Below the pieces are notes generated by a model. It did no database searches. It saw only the letters and a program-made list of their open reading frames with translations, and was not told the origin of the DNA. From Psychrosphaera haliotis (GTDB lineage: Bacteria > Pseudomonadota > Gammaproteobacteria > Enterobacterales > Alteromonadaceae), in NCBI RefSeq assembly GCF_009728465.1, contig NZ_WOCD01000003.1, forward strand, positions 496,001 to 560,000: a DNA stretch of 64,000 nucleotides, written 5' to 3'. A program made the position numbers and the translations under genes. Below, one piece after another: positions 39,231 through 49,293 of the stretch. How positions within the stretch are numbered: position 1 is the stretch's first letter; the number at the start of each line of letters is the position of its first letter.

Positions 39231-40212
39231 TTTTGAGTGGGTATGGTTAGCCCTTTTATTGCCGTTGCCTTTTTTAGTTTGGTTGTTACCTGAACAGGAC
39301 GCGCAAAAAGCGGCGCTTCAACTTCCAACCTTTGACCTTGTAGACAAACAACAGCAAAAATCAAACCCTCTCGCATTCCCCTGGGTTTGGCTACTAGTAT
39401 GGGTAGCGCTTGTACTAGCAGCTATGCGTCCACAGTGGATAGGTGAGCCAATCACAGTGCCGCAAGAAGGCCGAGAAATGATTTTAGCCGTGGATTTATC
39501 AGCCTCGATGAATGAAGAAGATATGAAAATATCAGGCCGAACGGTTAACCGACTTACTATGTTAAAAGTTGTCGTAAATGACTTTATAGAACGAAGAGTG
39601 GGCGACCGACTAGGACTCATCTTGTTTGCTGATACAGCCTATGTACAAACACCATTAACCTATGACCGCGCGACTGTTAGACAAATGTTAGACGAGGCTG
39701 AATTAGGTTTAGTGGGCGATAAAACCGCAATTGGCGACGCGCTTGGTTTAGCCGCCAAACGTTTTAATGACAAAGGTGAATCAAACCGAATTCTAATCCT
39801 ACTTACCGATGGTCAAAATACCGCAGGCAACATCTCCCCTACTGACGCCCTAGAGATTGCAAAAGAAACAGGTATTAAAGTCTATACCATTGGTATTGGT
39901 GCAGATGAAATGTTGGTTCGAAGCTTTTTTGGTACTCGACGAGTAAACCCTTCTGCAGACTTGGATGAAAACTTATTAACAAGAATTGCCAAAGAAACTG
40001 GCGGTCAATACTTTAGAGCAAGAAATACCGATGAGCTAGAAACCATCTACTCAATGCTAGATCAACTAGAGCCAGTTGAAGATGATCCTATTCAGTTAAG
40101 ACCGCAACAAGCTCTGTTTTATTGGCCTTTGGCTTTTGCTTTATTGCTATCAACTATTTTAGTTATAGGTAATTTACTGAAAGGTCGAATCAAATTAGGA
40201 GGTAATGCGTAA
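39223..40212 (+). CDS. VWA domain membrane protein (BatA-like)
   Basis: About 329 residues. Two membrane segments at the N terminus (about 4-22 and 52-68) precede a VWA domain with the MIDAS motif DLSASMNEED (around residues 91-100) and ILLTDGQNTAGN, and a C-terminal helix (PLAFALLLSTILVIGNLL) follows. The MIDAS should bind a divalent metal, and such proteins interact with MoxR. The ATG at 39223 has GGAG at eight bases and overlaps the preceding stop; the in-frame GTG at 39214 lies on that ribosome site. Confidence 0.92.
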   Translation: MFSFEWVWLALLLPLPFLVWLLPEQDAQKAALQLPTFDLVDKQQQKSNPLAFPWVWLLVWVALVLAAMRPQWIGEPITVPQEGREMILAVDLSASMNEEDMKISGRTVNRLTMLKVVVNDFIERRVGDRLGLILFADTAYVQTPLTYDRATVRQMLDEAELGLVGDKTAIGDALGLAAKRFNDKGESNRILILLTDGQNTAGNISPTDALEIAKETGIKVYTIGIGADEMLVRSFFGTRRVNPSADLDENLLTRIAKETGGQYFRARNTDELETIYSMLDQLEPVEDDPIQLRPQQALFYWPLAFALLLSTILVIGNLLKGRIKLGGNA

Positions 40213-42239
40213 TGTCTGATTTTCATTTCCTTCGTCCAGAATGCTTTTATTTATTAGTACCACTAGCAATCGTATGGGCATTTAGACTCCGAAAACAAAA
40301 TCAAAGTGATTGGCAACAATGGATTCCTGAGCACTTATCTGCCACTCTCTTTTCTGGCAAGCAAAAAAACGCAAGCAAAGTACTTCCTATTGGTTTAGCA
40401 ATAGCCTGGTTATTTTCTGTTATTGCACTAGCAGGCCCAACTTGGCAAAAGATTGAAAAACCCGTATTTAAAAGCCAAACTGCGAACATCATAGTTATGG
40501 ACATGTCGCTTTCAATGCGAAGCACTGACATAAAGCCAGACAGACTGACCAAAGCAAAATTTAAAGCCATTGATTTAGCTACGTCATTAAAAGATAGCGA
40601 CGTTGGTTTGGTTGCTTATGCTGGTGACGCTTTTACTATTTCGCCACTGACTCAAGACGCCAGAAATATCACCGCGCTCATTCCTAGTCTGTCACCGGAA
40701 ATAATGCCAATACCAGGCAGCTATCCATTAATTGGTTTAGAAAAAGCGCAATCTTTAATGCAACAAGCTGGTTATTTATCTGGCCAAATTTACTGGATAA
40801 CTGACGGCGTTGAGTATGAAGACATAACCGAATTAAAACGATTTATGCGAGCAAGTCCCTTTAATATAAATATACTTTCCGTGGGTACTCAAGCTGGGGC
40901 GCCAATAAAAATGAAAGATGGTTCTTTACTAAAAGACAACTCTGGCAACATTGTCATGCCTAAAGTAAATGAATCTGCTCTCGACGACTTGGCTTCGCTG
41001 TCTGGCGGCATATATCAGCCCGTTACCGCTAATGATATGGATATTGAACGCCTATCTAGCCAATTACAAACCTCCTCAAAGCAGGATGCACCAAACAACC
41101 AAACTGAAAGTGACTTAACAGGTGATGACTGGCAAGAGTTTGGACCTTACGTAGTGCTACTTCTTTTACCCATTTGCTTATTTGCCTTTAGAAAAGGCGC
41201 AACAATCGCTCTTTTGCTGCCGGTTATATTTGTTTTATCTGTTGCAGCCCCTGCACCTGCTTTAGCGCATGCAGCCCACACAAGTAAAGCGGCTGCATTG
41301 CCTGATACGCATAGCGTCAGTGGTGACAATCAAACCCCTTCTACCTTCAGCAATATTGTTAACGCAATGTTCAAAACCAATGACCAACTCGCTAGCGAGG
41401 CTTATCGAGCAAATGATTTTGGCGGTGCTCAACAGCAGTTTGAAGACCCTCAATGGCGAGCAACCTCTGCCTACAAAGCTGGTGATTATGAAACCGCGCT
41501 AAAACTATTTGAAGAAGATACTTCAGCCCAAGGTCTGTACAACCAAGGTAACGCTCTAGCGCAACTAGGTCAGTTAGACCAAGCTATTGAAGCGTATAAC
41601 AAAGCCCTTAAAGCACAGCCTAACTTAGAAGACGCTAAGATAAATAAAGATTTTGCTACGAAACTAAAAGAAGAGTTGCAGTCAAACTCTGAGAATAGCA
41701 ATGAGAGTGAAGGTGAAGCTGACCCTAACCAATCTCAAGATAATGACCAGCAAGGCGAACAGCAAAAAAATCAACAAAACGATCAACAAAACGATCAACA
41801 AAAAAATGAGCAAAACGGCCAGCAAAACCAACAAGAGCAGAATCAAAACGATAGCGAAACAAATGGTTCAAATGACCAAAAACAAGATCAACAGTCATCT
41901 GAGCAACAAAACCAACCTTCAGACTCTCCATCACAGCAAAAAAGCAATGAAAATGGTAAGCAACAAGGTGAGGCTCAAGAGCAACAGTCTGAACTAAATG
42001 AAGCGAATAAAGACAGCATTGATGAAGCATCTGATAGTACAGAAAACACTGGTCAAAAGCAGACAACTCAGCTCACGCCAGAACAGATTGCAGAAAAAGA
42101 ACAGCAACAAAAAATTAAGCAATTACTTAGAAAAGTTGACGATGATCCGTCAGTGCTATTAAGAAATAAAATGATTTTAGAAAGTCGTCGTCGACAACAA
42201 GAGCGTAGACGAGCAACAGGAGTAACTAAATCGTGGTAA
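40212..42239 (+). CDS. VWA-TPR membrane protein (BatB/BatC fusion-like)
   Basis: A 675-residue protein. The N-terminal VWA domain (~80-290, MIDAS DMSLSMRSTD, ITDGVEY) is flanked by membrane helices. A TPR region follows at ~405-480 (AGDYETALKLFEE, LYNQGNALAQLGQLDQAIEA). Residues ~496-616 are a long Gln/Asn/Glu-rich low-complexity region (QQKNQQNDQQNDQQKNEQN), and the C terminus is basic. It combines BatB- and BatC-type functions in one chain. The start overlaps the preceding stop by one base, indicating coupling. Confidence 0.9.
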   Translation: MSDFHFLRPECFYLLVPLAIVWAFRLRKQNQSDWQQWIPEHLSATLFSGKQKNASKVLPIGLAIAWLFSVIALAGPTWQKIEKPVFKSQTANIIVMDMSLSMRSTDIKPDRLTKAKFKAIDLATSLKDSDVGLVAYAGDAFTISPLTQDARNITALIPSLSPEIMPIPGSYPLIGLEKAQSLMQQAGYLSGQIYWITDGVEYEDITELKRFMRASPFNINILSVGTQAGAPIKMKDGSLLKDNSGNIVMPKVNESALDDLASLSGGIYQPVTANDMDIERLSSQLQTSSKQDAPNNQTESDLTGDDWQEFGPYVVLLLLPICLFAFRKGATIALLLPVIFVLSVAAPAPALAHAAHTSKAAALPDTHSVSGDNQTPSTFSNIVNAMFKTNDQLASEAYRANDFGGAQQQFEDPQWRATSAYKAGDYETALKLFEEDTSAQGLYNQGNALAQLGQLDQAIEAYNKALKAQPNLEDAKINKDFATKLKEELQSNSENSNESEGEADPNQSQDNDQQGEQQKNQQNDQQNDQQKNEQNGQQNQQEQNQNDSETNGSNDQKQDQQSSEQQNQPSDSPSQQKSNENGKQQGEAQEQQSELNEANKDSIDEASDSTENTGQKQTTQLTPEQIAEKEQQQKIKQLLRKVDDDPSVLLRNKMILESRRRQQERRRATGVTKSW

Positions 42240-43975
42240 GTAGTTTTAAGGCTTTTCCTACCAATCAAATTCGCATTTTATTCAGTGCATTCGTGCTGCT
42301 ATTAAGCTTTCAAGTCAGTGCAAACATCGAATTAAATGCAAGTGTTGATCGCAACCCTGTTATGGAGAGAGAGTCGTTTGTATTAAAAATTGAAGCAAAT
42401 GACTCTGTTAATACCAATGATTTAGACCTATCTTCTTTACAGAAAACAGGCTTCATTGTAGGCAGAACCGCGACTGGCTCTCAAACGCAAATAATTAATG
42501 GTTCTATACAAAAAAGTACAACATGGAGTGTGGTATTAACGGCAAAACAGCAAGGCACTTATGCTATCCCAGCCTTAAAGCTAGCTAATGCTTCTACTTC
42601 ACCCATTGAAGTAAATGTCGTCAGAGCCTCAACTTCTAAAAATTACAAAGACGAAAGTATTTTTATAAAAAACACCTTAGAAACCAACAATCTTTATGTT
42701 CAGCAGTCCGTAAAACTAACAACTAAATTATATATATCACCACAAGTTCAACTGCAAAGCGGCAGCCTGTCTGAGCCAACGCTTGATGGAGCCTTGATTC
42801 AACAGCAAGGTAAAGATAAAGATGCCACTGAAATAATTAATGGTATTAGATACCGAGTTATTGAACGAATCTATACTATTACACCACAATCAAGTGGAGA
42901 CTTTACTGTTGTTTCGCCTACGTTCAACGGCGATGTAACCGCGCCTTCAAGACGCCGCTCTGCATTTTCTAGCTTTTCACAAAGCAAACCAGTAACCGCT
43001 TTTGGTCAAGATTTTACAATTAACGTACAACCTATTCCTACAAGCTACACGGGTGTATGGTTGCCAAGTTCTATTGTGCAATTGAACGAAGAGTGGTCGC
43101 CTTCTAAAGACACTTTTGATGTAGGTGAGCCAATAACTAGGACGATTACGTTGACCGCTCTTAATGTCAACGAAGAACAGCTACCGGAAGTTTCAGGCCA
43201 ATATCCGGCAAACGTAAAAGTTTACCCTGACCAATCAAAAACTCATTCTGTAGTAAGGCAGAACGCTTTAGTTTCGCAAAGAATTACTTCTGAAGCTGTT
43301 GTTGCTAATGCGCCTGGTACATATACCTTCCCGGAAGTTAAAGTGACATGGTTTAATACTAAAACTAAGCGCCAAGATGTTGCCACATTACCCGCAAAAA
43401 CAATTACCGTCGTTGGTAATGAAATTACGTCAACCACACTAGACAACACTGCAGGTAGCCAATCATTAAACGGGGCGTCTGCAAATAAAAATCAACAATC
43501 CGATTGTGATTGCAATCTAGCAGGTACTTCTGACAATACTGATAAACTAGGTTTGGTTTATTGGATTGGCTTAGGTAGTGGTTGGCTAGCCTTTATTATT
43601 ATGTTGTTGATTTACATATTTAGAAGTAACAAACCAACCCCTAATCAAACGGTAAGCCTAGATGTAAACTCACCACAAAAGTTTGATATTAATGAACTAA
43701 AGCGAGCTTGTTTAAGCCATCAAGCGAATACCACGAGCTCTTTACTTGCGGAGTGGATTACAATCAACTTCCCAGAGAGCACTAGCTATGATGATGCAAA
43801 AAAACACATGAGTGCTGAGTTAATAATGTCTATCGATGATTTAAATAAAGCTCGATTTAGCCAAACTCAAAACGGCTGGAAAGGTGAATTGTTATGGCAA
43901 GCTATTTCTAAATTTAACAAAAGTAAAAGCACCGTAAGCAAAAGTCAGTTTTTACCACCGTTAAATAAAGCCTAA
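42233..43975 (+). CDS. BatD-like oxygen-tolerance membrane protein
   Basis: A 580-residue exported protein starting with GTG inside the last codons of the previous gene, with AGGAG upstream. The signal peptide ends near SFQVSA (about residue 30). Large beta-rich domains (SSLQKTGFIVGRTATGSQTQ, GVWLPSSIVQLNEEWSPS) and one membrane helix near residue 440-460 (LVYWIGLGSGWLAFIIMLLI) are visible, followed by a cytoplasmic helical tail. BatD in Bacteroides supports aerotolerance; in this order the role is unproven. Last gene of the cluster. Confidence 0.88.
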   Translation: MVSSFKAFPTNQIRILFSAFVLLLSFQVSANIELNASVDRNPVMERESFVLKIEANDSVNTNDLDLSSLQKTGFIVGRTATGSQTQIINGSIQKSTTWSVVLTAKQQGTYAIPALKLANASTSPIEVNVVRASTSKNYKDESIFIKNTLETNNLYVQQSVKLTTKLYISPQVQLQSGSLSEPTLDGALIQQQGKDKDATEIINGIRYRVIERIYTITPQSSGDFTVVSPTFNGDVTAPSRRRSAFSSFSQSKPVTAFGQDFTINVQPIPTSYTGVWLPSSIVQLNEEWSPSKDTFDVGEPITRTITLTALNVNEEQLPEVSGQYPANVKVYPDQSKTHSVVRQNALVSQRITSEAVVANAPGTYTFPEVKVTWFNTKTKRQDVATLPAKTITVVGNEITSTTLDNTAGSQSLNGASANKNQQSDCDCNLAGTSDNTDKLGLVYWIGLGSGWLAFIIMLLIYIFRSNKPTPNQTVSLDVNSPQKFDINELKRACLSHQANTTSSLLAEWITINFPESTSYDDAKKHMSAELIMSIDDLNKARFSQTQNGWKGELLWQAISKFNKSKSTVSKSQFLPPLNKA

Positions 43976-44008
43976 CAGTGGCAATGGTTTTCTAACTCTA
44001 TCTTTACC

Positions 44009-46771
44009 CTAGTTTTGTTCTTTATTCGGTTGCCAGGCATGTGCATCGGCAGCCGATAAAGGTTTGCTATAAAAGTAACCCTGAATTAAATAACAACCAT
44101 TTTGAGCTAGATAATCGACTTGTGCTTGGGTTTCAGCGCCTTCAGCAATAACTTCTAATCCTAACTTTTGAGACATAGCGATAATAGCAGCAGTAATTTC
44201 CATATCACTTTCATCATCAGGTATATCTTTGATAAACGACCTATCTATTTTTAACGTTTCCACTGGAAACCTTTTTATATAAGCCAAAGAAGAATAACCG
44301 GTTCCAAAATCATCAATTGAAATACCAACACCTAAAGCCTGAATACTATAAAGTTGACGAATTGCGTCTTCAACATCCGTCATTAAACTCGACTCTGTAA
44401 TCTCTACTTCTAAAAGAGAAGGTTTAATCCCATACTGCTCAATAATAGCCTTTAGCTCAGATGTAACCTTGCCACTTTCAAATTGCTTGGCACTTAAGTT
44501 AATTGAAACTGGTACTTTTTTATTTTGTTGGCTAACAAACTCAGCAGCTTGCTCAATAACCCAGCTACCAATTTTCAATATCAGGTTACTCTGCTCTGCC
44601 AAAGGAATGAAGTTCGCGGGGGAAACAAAGCCCAGTGTGTCGTTGTGCCATCTAAGTAAGGCTTCAAAACCCACCAATTCCATGCTTTTACTATTTACTT
44701 TAGGCTGAAAAACAAGCTCTAGCTCTTGTTTGTCGATTGCCTTGGCTAATTCACTCTCCATTTGAATACGTAGGCGCGTGGCGTCATTAAGAGCCTTAGT
44801 GTAAAAGTGATAAGAGCTTTTACCCAATGATTTAGCTTCATACATCGCGAGGTCTGCGTGTTGCAATAGTAACTCTGGATCTTGTGAATCTGTAGTCGAC
44901 ATTGTTACGCCTATACTCACACCTGAATTAATTACCTTTCCTTTTATTGTAAAAGGAAGGCTTGCCGCTGCTAAAATGGCATGAGCTTTTACAATGACAT
45001 CCTGCTCAGATTTGATCCCTCCTAGCAACATTGCGAACTCATCGCCACTCATTCTTGCCAACGTGTCTTCATTTCTTAGTTCAGCGGACAACCGTGTTGA
45101 TAACTCTTTTAACAACAGATCACCAACTTCATGGCCATATAAGTCATTTACTTTTTTAAAGTCATCTACATCAAAATATATTAATGCAAAGTCGTATCGT
45201 CCCCGTTTACTTATCTCAACGAGCTTCTCTAACTGAGCCACAAAAAAAGTTCGATTAGATAAATTGGTGAGGTCATCCGTGTAAACTAACCTCTCGATTT
45301 TATTTTGAGAATCTTTTATGGAAGAAATGTCTTGTTGGGAAACCACATATCTAATGACAGTTCCCAAATCGTCTCGTACCGACGTTATACTGCAATTAAC
45401 CCAGACTTCATCGTCACTGCCCTTGGGTTTAAGAATTAACTCTCCTCGCCAACTCTGCTTTCGCCTAAGCTCATTTTTTATTTGCTCTTTTATGAATGCC
45501 ATATGGGGATGAACAAATTCAAAGTAACTAACATCTTTGAGACACTCATCGTTAGAGTGAATAAGACCGGCCATTTTTATGTCTGAGGTCATTATGCAAT
45601 AGTCTAAACCTAAAGTTACGATTGCATTGTCAGAATGAGCTATGACTTGTGCAAAGCCTTTAGAATCAGCCAACTTCGACTCTAAATCACCAATCGTTTT
45701 TAAGTCTAACTGTCGAGTTCTATTTAGTTGATATAACTGCTGATAAATAGCTTCACTCAAATCAGCCAATTCATCATCTTGTTTGCCCAATAACCGCAGG
45801 TCAGAAACCTGATCTGGTGAATTTACAAGATTGGTCATTACCTGAAGTGGTCTGCTTATAATTAACATGCTTAATAGGTAGGTAAGTACAAATACCAGTA
45901 TTAAAGCGATAGCAGCAAAAGTAATAAACTCTATAAACGCTTTTTGTTGTGGGGCTAATAAATGTTGTTCATTTTCATAAGCTACAATAAACCAACTTAA
46001 CTCAGGCAAGTGCCAAGTGCTTGCTAAATATTTATTTCCTAAATCCATAAAGAAAGAGTGTGGGCTTTGAGCAATATTACTATTAATAAACTGCATCAAA
46101 GGTTCTCTACGAGCACTGCCCGCTAGAATATTGATACCGTAAGCATCACTAGACCTTATATACTTTACTCCAAAGTCAGGGTGATAGACGAGATCACCAT
46201 ATTGATTGTGGATAAAAACCTTAACGTTAGTTTTTGTAAAGTAAGACAATATTTCGTCTTTATTAATATTGATCGCACCAGATAAAACACCTACTAACTT
46301 TTGATTAGAATAAACAGGTGCTTGGTATTCAAAACGCACTTCATTTTTGTCGTCGACTAGGTAGCTAGACCAAGGCTCAAACTTGTTTTTTGAATTTACA
46401 AACAAATTCCTTTCAAGACTTTCCTTCCTTTTAACCTTTAAACTGTCTGGCGATTTAAAAGTAACATCAAAGCTCTCAACCTTTTCCTCAGATAAGAGCG
46501 CTCGAATGGCAGCATCCGATACATTGGTATTCGCATAAACCGACAAAGACAGGTCTTTAATTTGCATTTCTAATTGAGTTATTTTTTTACGTATAGATGC
46601 TGTGCTTTGGGCAAGGGTTGCTTGTCTTAGGTTCTGAGATTCCTCAAGCATCATATTTTTATTGGTGTGCAAAAACACGTAAAAATAAATGATTAATATT
46701 AAAAAAGTCAGCAGAAAAGCCAGAGTGGCATGTTTAAAATTCAAACTTTTATACTTGAGAATAAAATACAA
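44009..46771 (-). CDS. Cache-PAS-GGDEF-EAL c-di-GMP signalling protein
   Basis: A 920-residue inner-membrane protein. A membrane helix (~15-34) is followed by a periplasmic Cache-like sensor (~40-270, VFIHNQYGDLVYHPDF, YLASTWHLPELSWFIVAYEN), a second helix (~283-305), a HAMP-like segment and a PAS domain (~370-490). The GGDEF domain has the variant S575-G576-D577-E578-F579, often still active, and the EAL domain has E703-A704-L705 with DDFGTGYSSLAYIKRFPVET. A small molecule in the periplasm is the probable signal. It converges on the BatD-like gene. Confidence 0.92.
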   Translation of the reverse strand: MYFILKYKSLNFKHATLAFLLTFLILIIYFYVFLHTNKNMMLEESQNLRQATLAQSTASIRKKITQLEMQIKDLSLSVYANTNVSDAAIRALLSEEKVESFDVTFKSPDSLKVKRKESLERNLFVNSKNKFEPWSSYLVDDKNEVRFEYQAPVYSNQKLVGVLSGAININKDEILSYFTKTNVKVFIHNQYGDLVYHPDFGVKYIRSSDAYGINILAGSARREPLMQFINSNIAQSPHSFFMDLGNKYLASTWHLPELSWFIVAYENEQHLLAPQQKAFIEFITFAAIALILVFVLTYLLSMLIISRPLQVMTNLVNSPDQVSDLRLLGKQDDELADLSEAIYQQLYQLNRTRQLDLKTIGDLESKLADSKGFAQVIAHSDNAIVTLGLDYCIMTSDIKMAGLIHSNDECLKDVSYFEFVHPHMAFIKEQIKNELRRKQSWRGELILKPKGSDDEVWVNCSITSVRDDLGTVIRYVVSQQDISSIKDSQNKIERLVYTDDLTNLSNRTFFVAQLEKLVEISKRGRYDFALIYFDVDDFKKVNDLYGHEVGDLLLKELSTRLSAELRNEDTLARMSGDEFAMLLGGIKSEQDVIVKAHAILAAASLPFTIKGKVINSGVSIGVTMSTTDSQDPELLLQHADLAMYEAKSLGKSSYHFYTKALNDATRLRIQMESELAKAIDKQELELVFQPKVNSKSMELVGFEALLRWHNDTLGFVSPANFIPLAEQSNLILKIGSWVIEQAAEFVSQQNKKVPVSINLSAKQFESGKVTSELKAIIEQYGIKPSLLEVEITESSLMTDVEDAIRQLYSIQALGVGISIDDFGTGYSSLAYIKRFPVETLKIDRSFIKDIPDDESDMEITAAIIAMSQKLGLEVIAEGAETQAQVDYLAQNGCYLIQGYFYSKPLSAADAHAWQPNKEQN

Positions 46772-46886
46772 ATAGTACCCCTACAGACCGCTGTTTAACT
46801 CCACTTTGCGATGGAGTATTAATTGATAAAATGATAGCTTACGGTTAAGAACTCTAAATTACACTAAAAAAAACAAAAGAGACAAT

Positions 46887-49289
46887 ATGATGATTTGGTT
46901 ATTAAGGATAATAAAACTAACGGCGATACTAGTACCCCTTTTGTGTATTTTAGTCTATTTCACTTTAAATTCGAGTAAACCTACACTTAATGCAGAGTTA
47001 GCAACTTCAATCCCTGAATTAACAACTGTTGAGCGCGATAAGAATGGTATTGCCACCTTCAGTTCAACGTCTAGAGAATCTATTGCTTATGCTTTGGGAT
47101 TTGTTCATGCTGAAGAACGCTTTTTTCAAATGGACTTATTGAGAAAAAACTCAGCTGGTGAACTCTCTGAGTTATTTGGAACATTAGCCGTTGATTTTGA
47201 TAGTAAAATAAGAGTTCATCAGTTTAGAAAGCGTGCAACAAGGTATTTAAAAGACTTGCCTCAAGATCACAGGCAAATTTTAGAGCAGTATACAAAAGGC
47301 GTTAATGCGGGATTAGCAAATTTGACTGTTAAACCGTTTGAATACCTTATACTCAATACAGCTCCAACTGACTGGAAAGCGGCAGATAGCCTGCTTGTTC
47401 TATACAGTATGTATATTGATCTCCAGCACCAATTTGGCGAAAGAGAACAAATACTAGGTAAAATAAAGAATCATTTTGGTAGTGACATCTACCACTTCTT
47501 AAATCCAGCAGGTTCAATATGGGATGCATCAATTGATGATACCCGTTTCCCAGAATCTCCGATTCCAACGCAAGGTTTTAAAAGCCAGAGCACAGCAAAT
47601 AACTCAGTAGATACAGCGCCTTACTACGTATTATCAAACAACCACCATGAGTCACTTCCTGGCAGCAATAGTTGGGTGGTCAGTGGCGAACTTAGTAAAA
47701 CCAAATCTGCCATGCTAGCTAACGATATGCACTTGGGGATTAGAGTTCCTAATATTTGGTATCGTGCAGGTTTTAGATACCCAATAAATGACCGACAAAT
47801 AGCGATAGATGGCGTTACCTTACCCGGCACACCGGCAATGGTGGTGGGAAGTAATCGACAAATTGCTTGGGGATTCACAAACAGTTATGGCGATTGGAGT
47901 GATCTTATTGCTTTAAATACAACGGATAATGGAAAGAGTTATAAAACGCCATCTGGCAACAAGCCGATTATTAAAGAACAAGAAATCATTAAAGTTAAAG
48001 GCGGCGCAGACAAAGTCATTACTATTTCATCTTCGCAGTGGGGACCTATTATTGGTTATGATAGCAACGGCAATCCTTTGTCAATGCGGTGGACTGCTCA
48101 CGACCCAGAAGGCATGAACTTTAATCTGCTTAACCTTGAAACCGCATTATCTACTGAGCAAGGTATCAATATTGCGCACACTATGGCGATCCCAGCTCAA
48201 AACATAGTGATAGCCGATAATCAGGGGCAAATTGCTTGGACCATTGCCGGACCTTTGCCTGTCAAAGAGTCCTCATTAGATTCACCCGATTGGGAAACGC
48301 CCCAAGATTGGAGTCAAGGCGACTATCGTTGGTTAGGCTACTTCTCAAGTGAAGAAAAGCCAACTGTAATGAACCCTTCTTCCAATAGAATTTGGACTGG
48401 CAATAGCAGAGTGGTTGGCAATGATATGTATAAGAAAATTGGCAACGGCGGTTATGCACTTGGCGCTCGCAGTTTACAAATAAAACAAGGTCTATTTGCG
48501 CTAGATCAGTTTTCCGAACAAGACTTCTTGAACATCCAAAATGACAACAGAGCGCTCTTCTTAACTCGTTGGCAGGCTCTTATTAATGACGAGTTACTAA
48601 CACCAGATTTTGTTAGTGAAAATCAACTCGAAGCGTTAAAATTGCATATCGAGAATTGGCAGCAACGCGCATCTATTGACTCTGTGGGGTACACCATTGT
48701 TAGGGCCTTTAGGATGGAAGTTCGTCAATCTATGTTTGACATTTTGCTAGCGCCTTTAAAAAACACTAAAACATCAAAAGTAGATATTCATCCAATTCGT
48801 CACCAAATTGAAACTCCGATGTGGGCTATTCTATCGAGCAAACCTGAACATATTTCACCAACCGGTTTTGCTAATTGGAACGACTTCTTAGAACAGGCGC
48901 TATTAAGAACTATTAAGAAATTAAAAGATAAACACGGCTCTCTAGACAACGCAAACTGGGGAACCATTAATACTGCAAAAGTACAGCACCCGCTTTCAAA
49001 AGCAGTACCGGCTTTGAGTTGGTTGCTTGATATGCCAAGCATGCCTGCAGCTGGAGATAGCTATATGCCAAGAGTACAAGGACCTGACTTTGGCTCCTCA
49101 GAACGCTTTGTAGTCTCTCCTGGACACGAGGAGTCTGCTATTTTACACATGCCAAGTGGCCAAAGTGGTCACCCATTAAGTCCATATTATGGAAATGGCC
49201 ATAAGAACTGGATACAAGGTACATCATCCCCTCTTCTTCCGGGAAGTACAGAGTACACATTAACGTTAACACCAAAAGAGCGAGATTAG
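46887..49289 (+). CDS. Penicillin acylase family (Ntn hydrolase) protein
   Basis: An 800-residue precursor with an N-terminal membrane/signal segment (3-27). The alpha part includes NGIATFSSTSRESIAYALGF. The autoprocessing and catalytic serine is probably Ser260 in LPGSNSWVVSG, equivalent to the SNMW nucleophile of penicillin G acylase; GTPAMVVGSNRQIAWGFTNS follows in the beta chain. Members cleave amide bonds, including N-acyl-homoserine lactones and beta-lactam side chains. The substrate cannot be read from sequence. pheA starts four bases downstream. Confidence 0.92.
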   Translation: MMIWLLRIIKLTAILVPLLCILVYFTLNSSKPTLNAELATSIPELTTVERDKNGIATFSSTSRESIAYALGFVHAEERFFQMDLLRKNSAGELSELFGTLAVDFDSKIRVHQFRKRATRYLKDLPQDHRQILEQYTKGVNAGLANLTVKPFEYLILNTAPTDWKAADSLLVLYSMYIDLQHQFGEREQILGKIKNHFGSDIYHFLNPAGSIWDASIDDTRFPESPIPTQGFKSQSTANNSVDTAPYYVLSNNHHESLPGSNSWVVSGELSKTKSAMLANDMHLGIRVPNIWYRAGFRYPINDRQIAIDGVTLPGTPAMVVGSNRQIAWGFTNSYGDWSDLIALNTTDNGKSYKTPSGNKPIIKEQEIIKVKGGADKVITISSSQWGPIIGYDSNGNPLSMRWTAHDPEGMNFNLLNLETALSTEQGINIAHTMAIPAQNIVIADNQGQIAWTIAGPLPVKESSLDSPDWETPQDWSQGDYRWLGYFSSEEKPTVMNPSSNRIWTGNSRVVGNDMYKKIGNGGYALGARSLQIKQGLFALDQFSEQDFLNIQNDNRALFLTRWQALINDELLTPDFVSENQLEALKLHIENWQQRASIDSVGYTIVRAFRMEVRQSMFDILLAPLKNTKTSKVDIHPIRHQIETPMWAILSSKPEHISPTGFANWNDFLEQALLRTIKKLKDKHGSLDNANWGTINTAKVQHPLSKAVPALSWLLDMPSMPAAGDSYMPRVQGPDFGSSERFVVSPGHEESAILHMPSGQSGHPLSPYYGNGHKNWIQGTSSPLLPGSTEYTLTLTPKERD

Positions 49290-49293
49290 ATTT

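Noticed and set aside
41701-41997. Extra frame over the Gln-rich region of the VWA-TPR gene
   Set aside because: A shadow frame made by the biased CAA/AAC composition; no ribosome site and no family.
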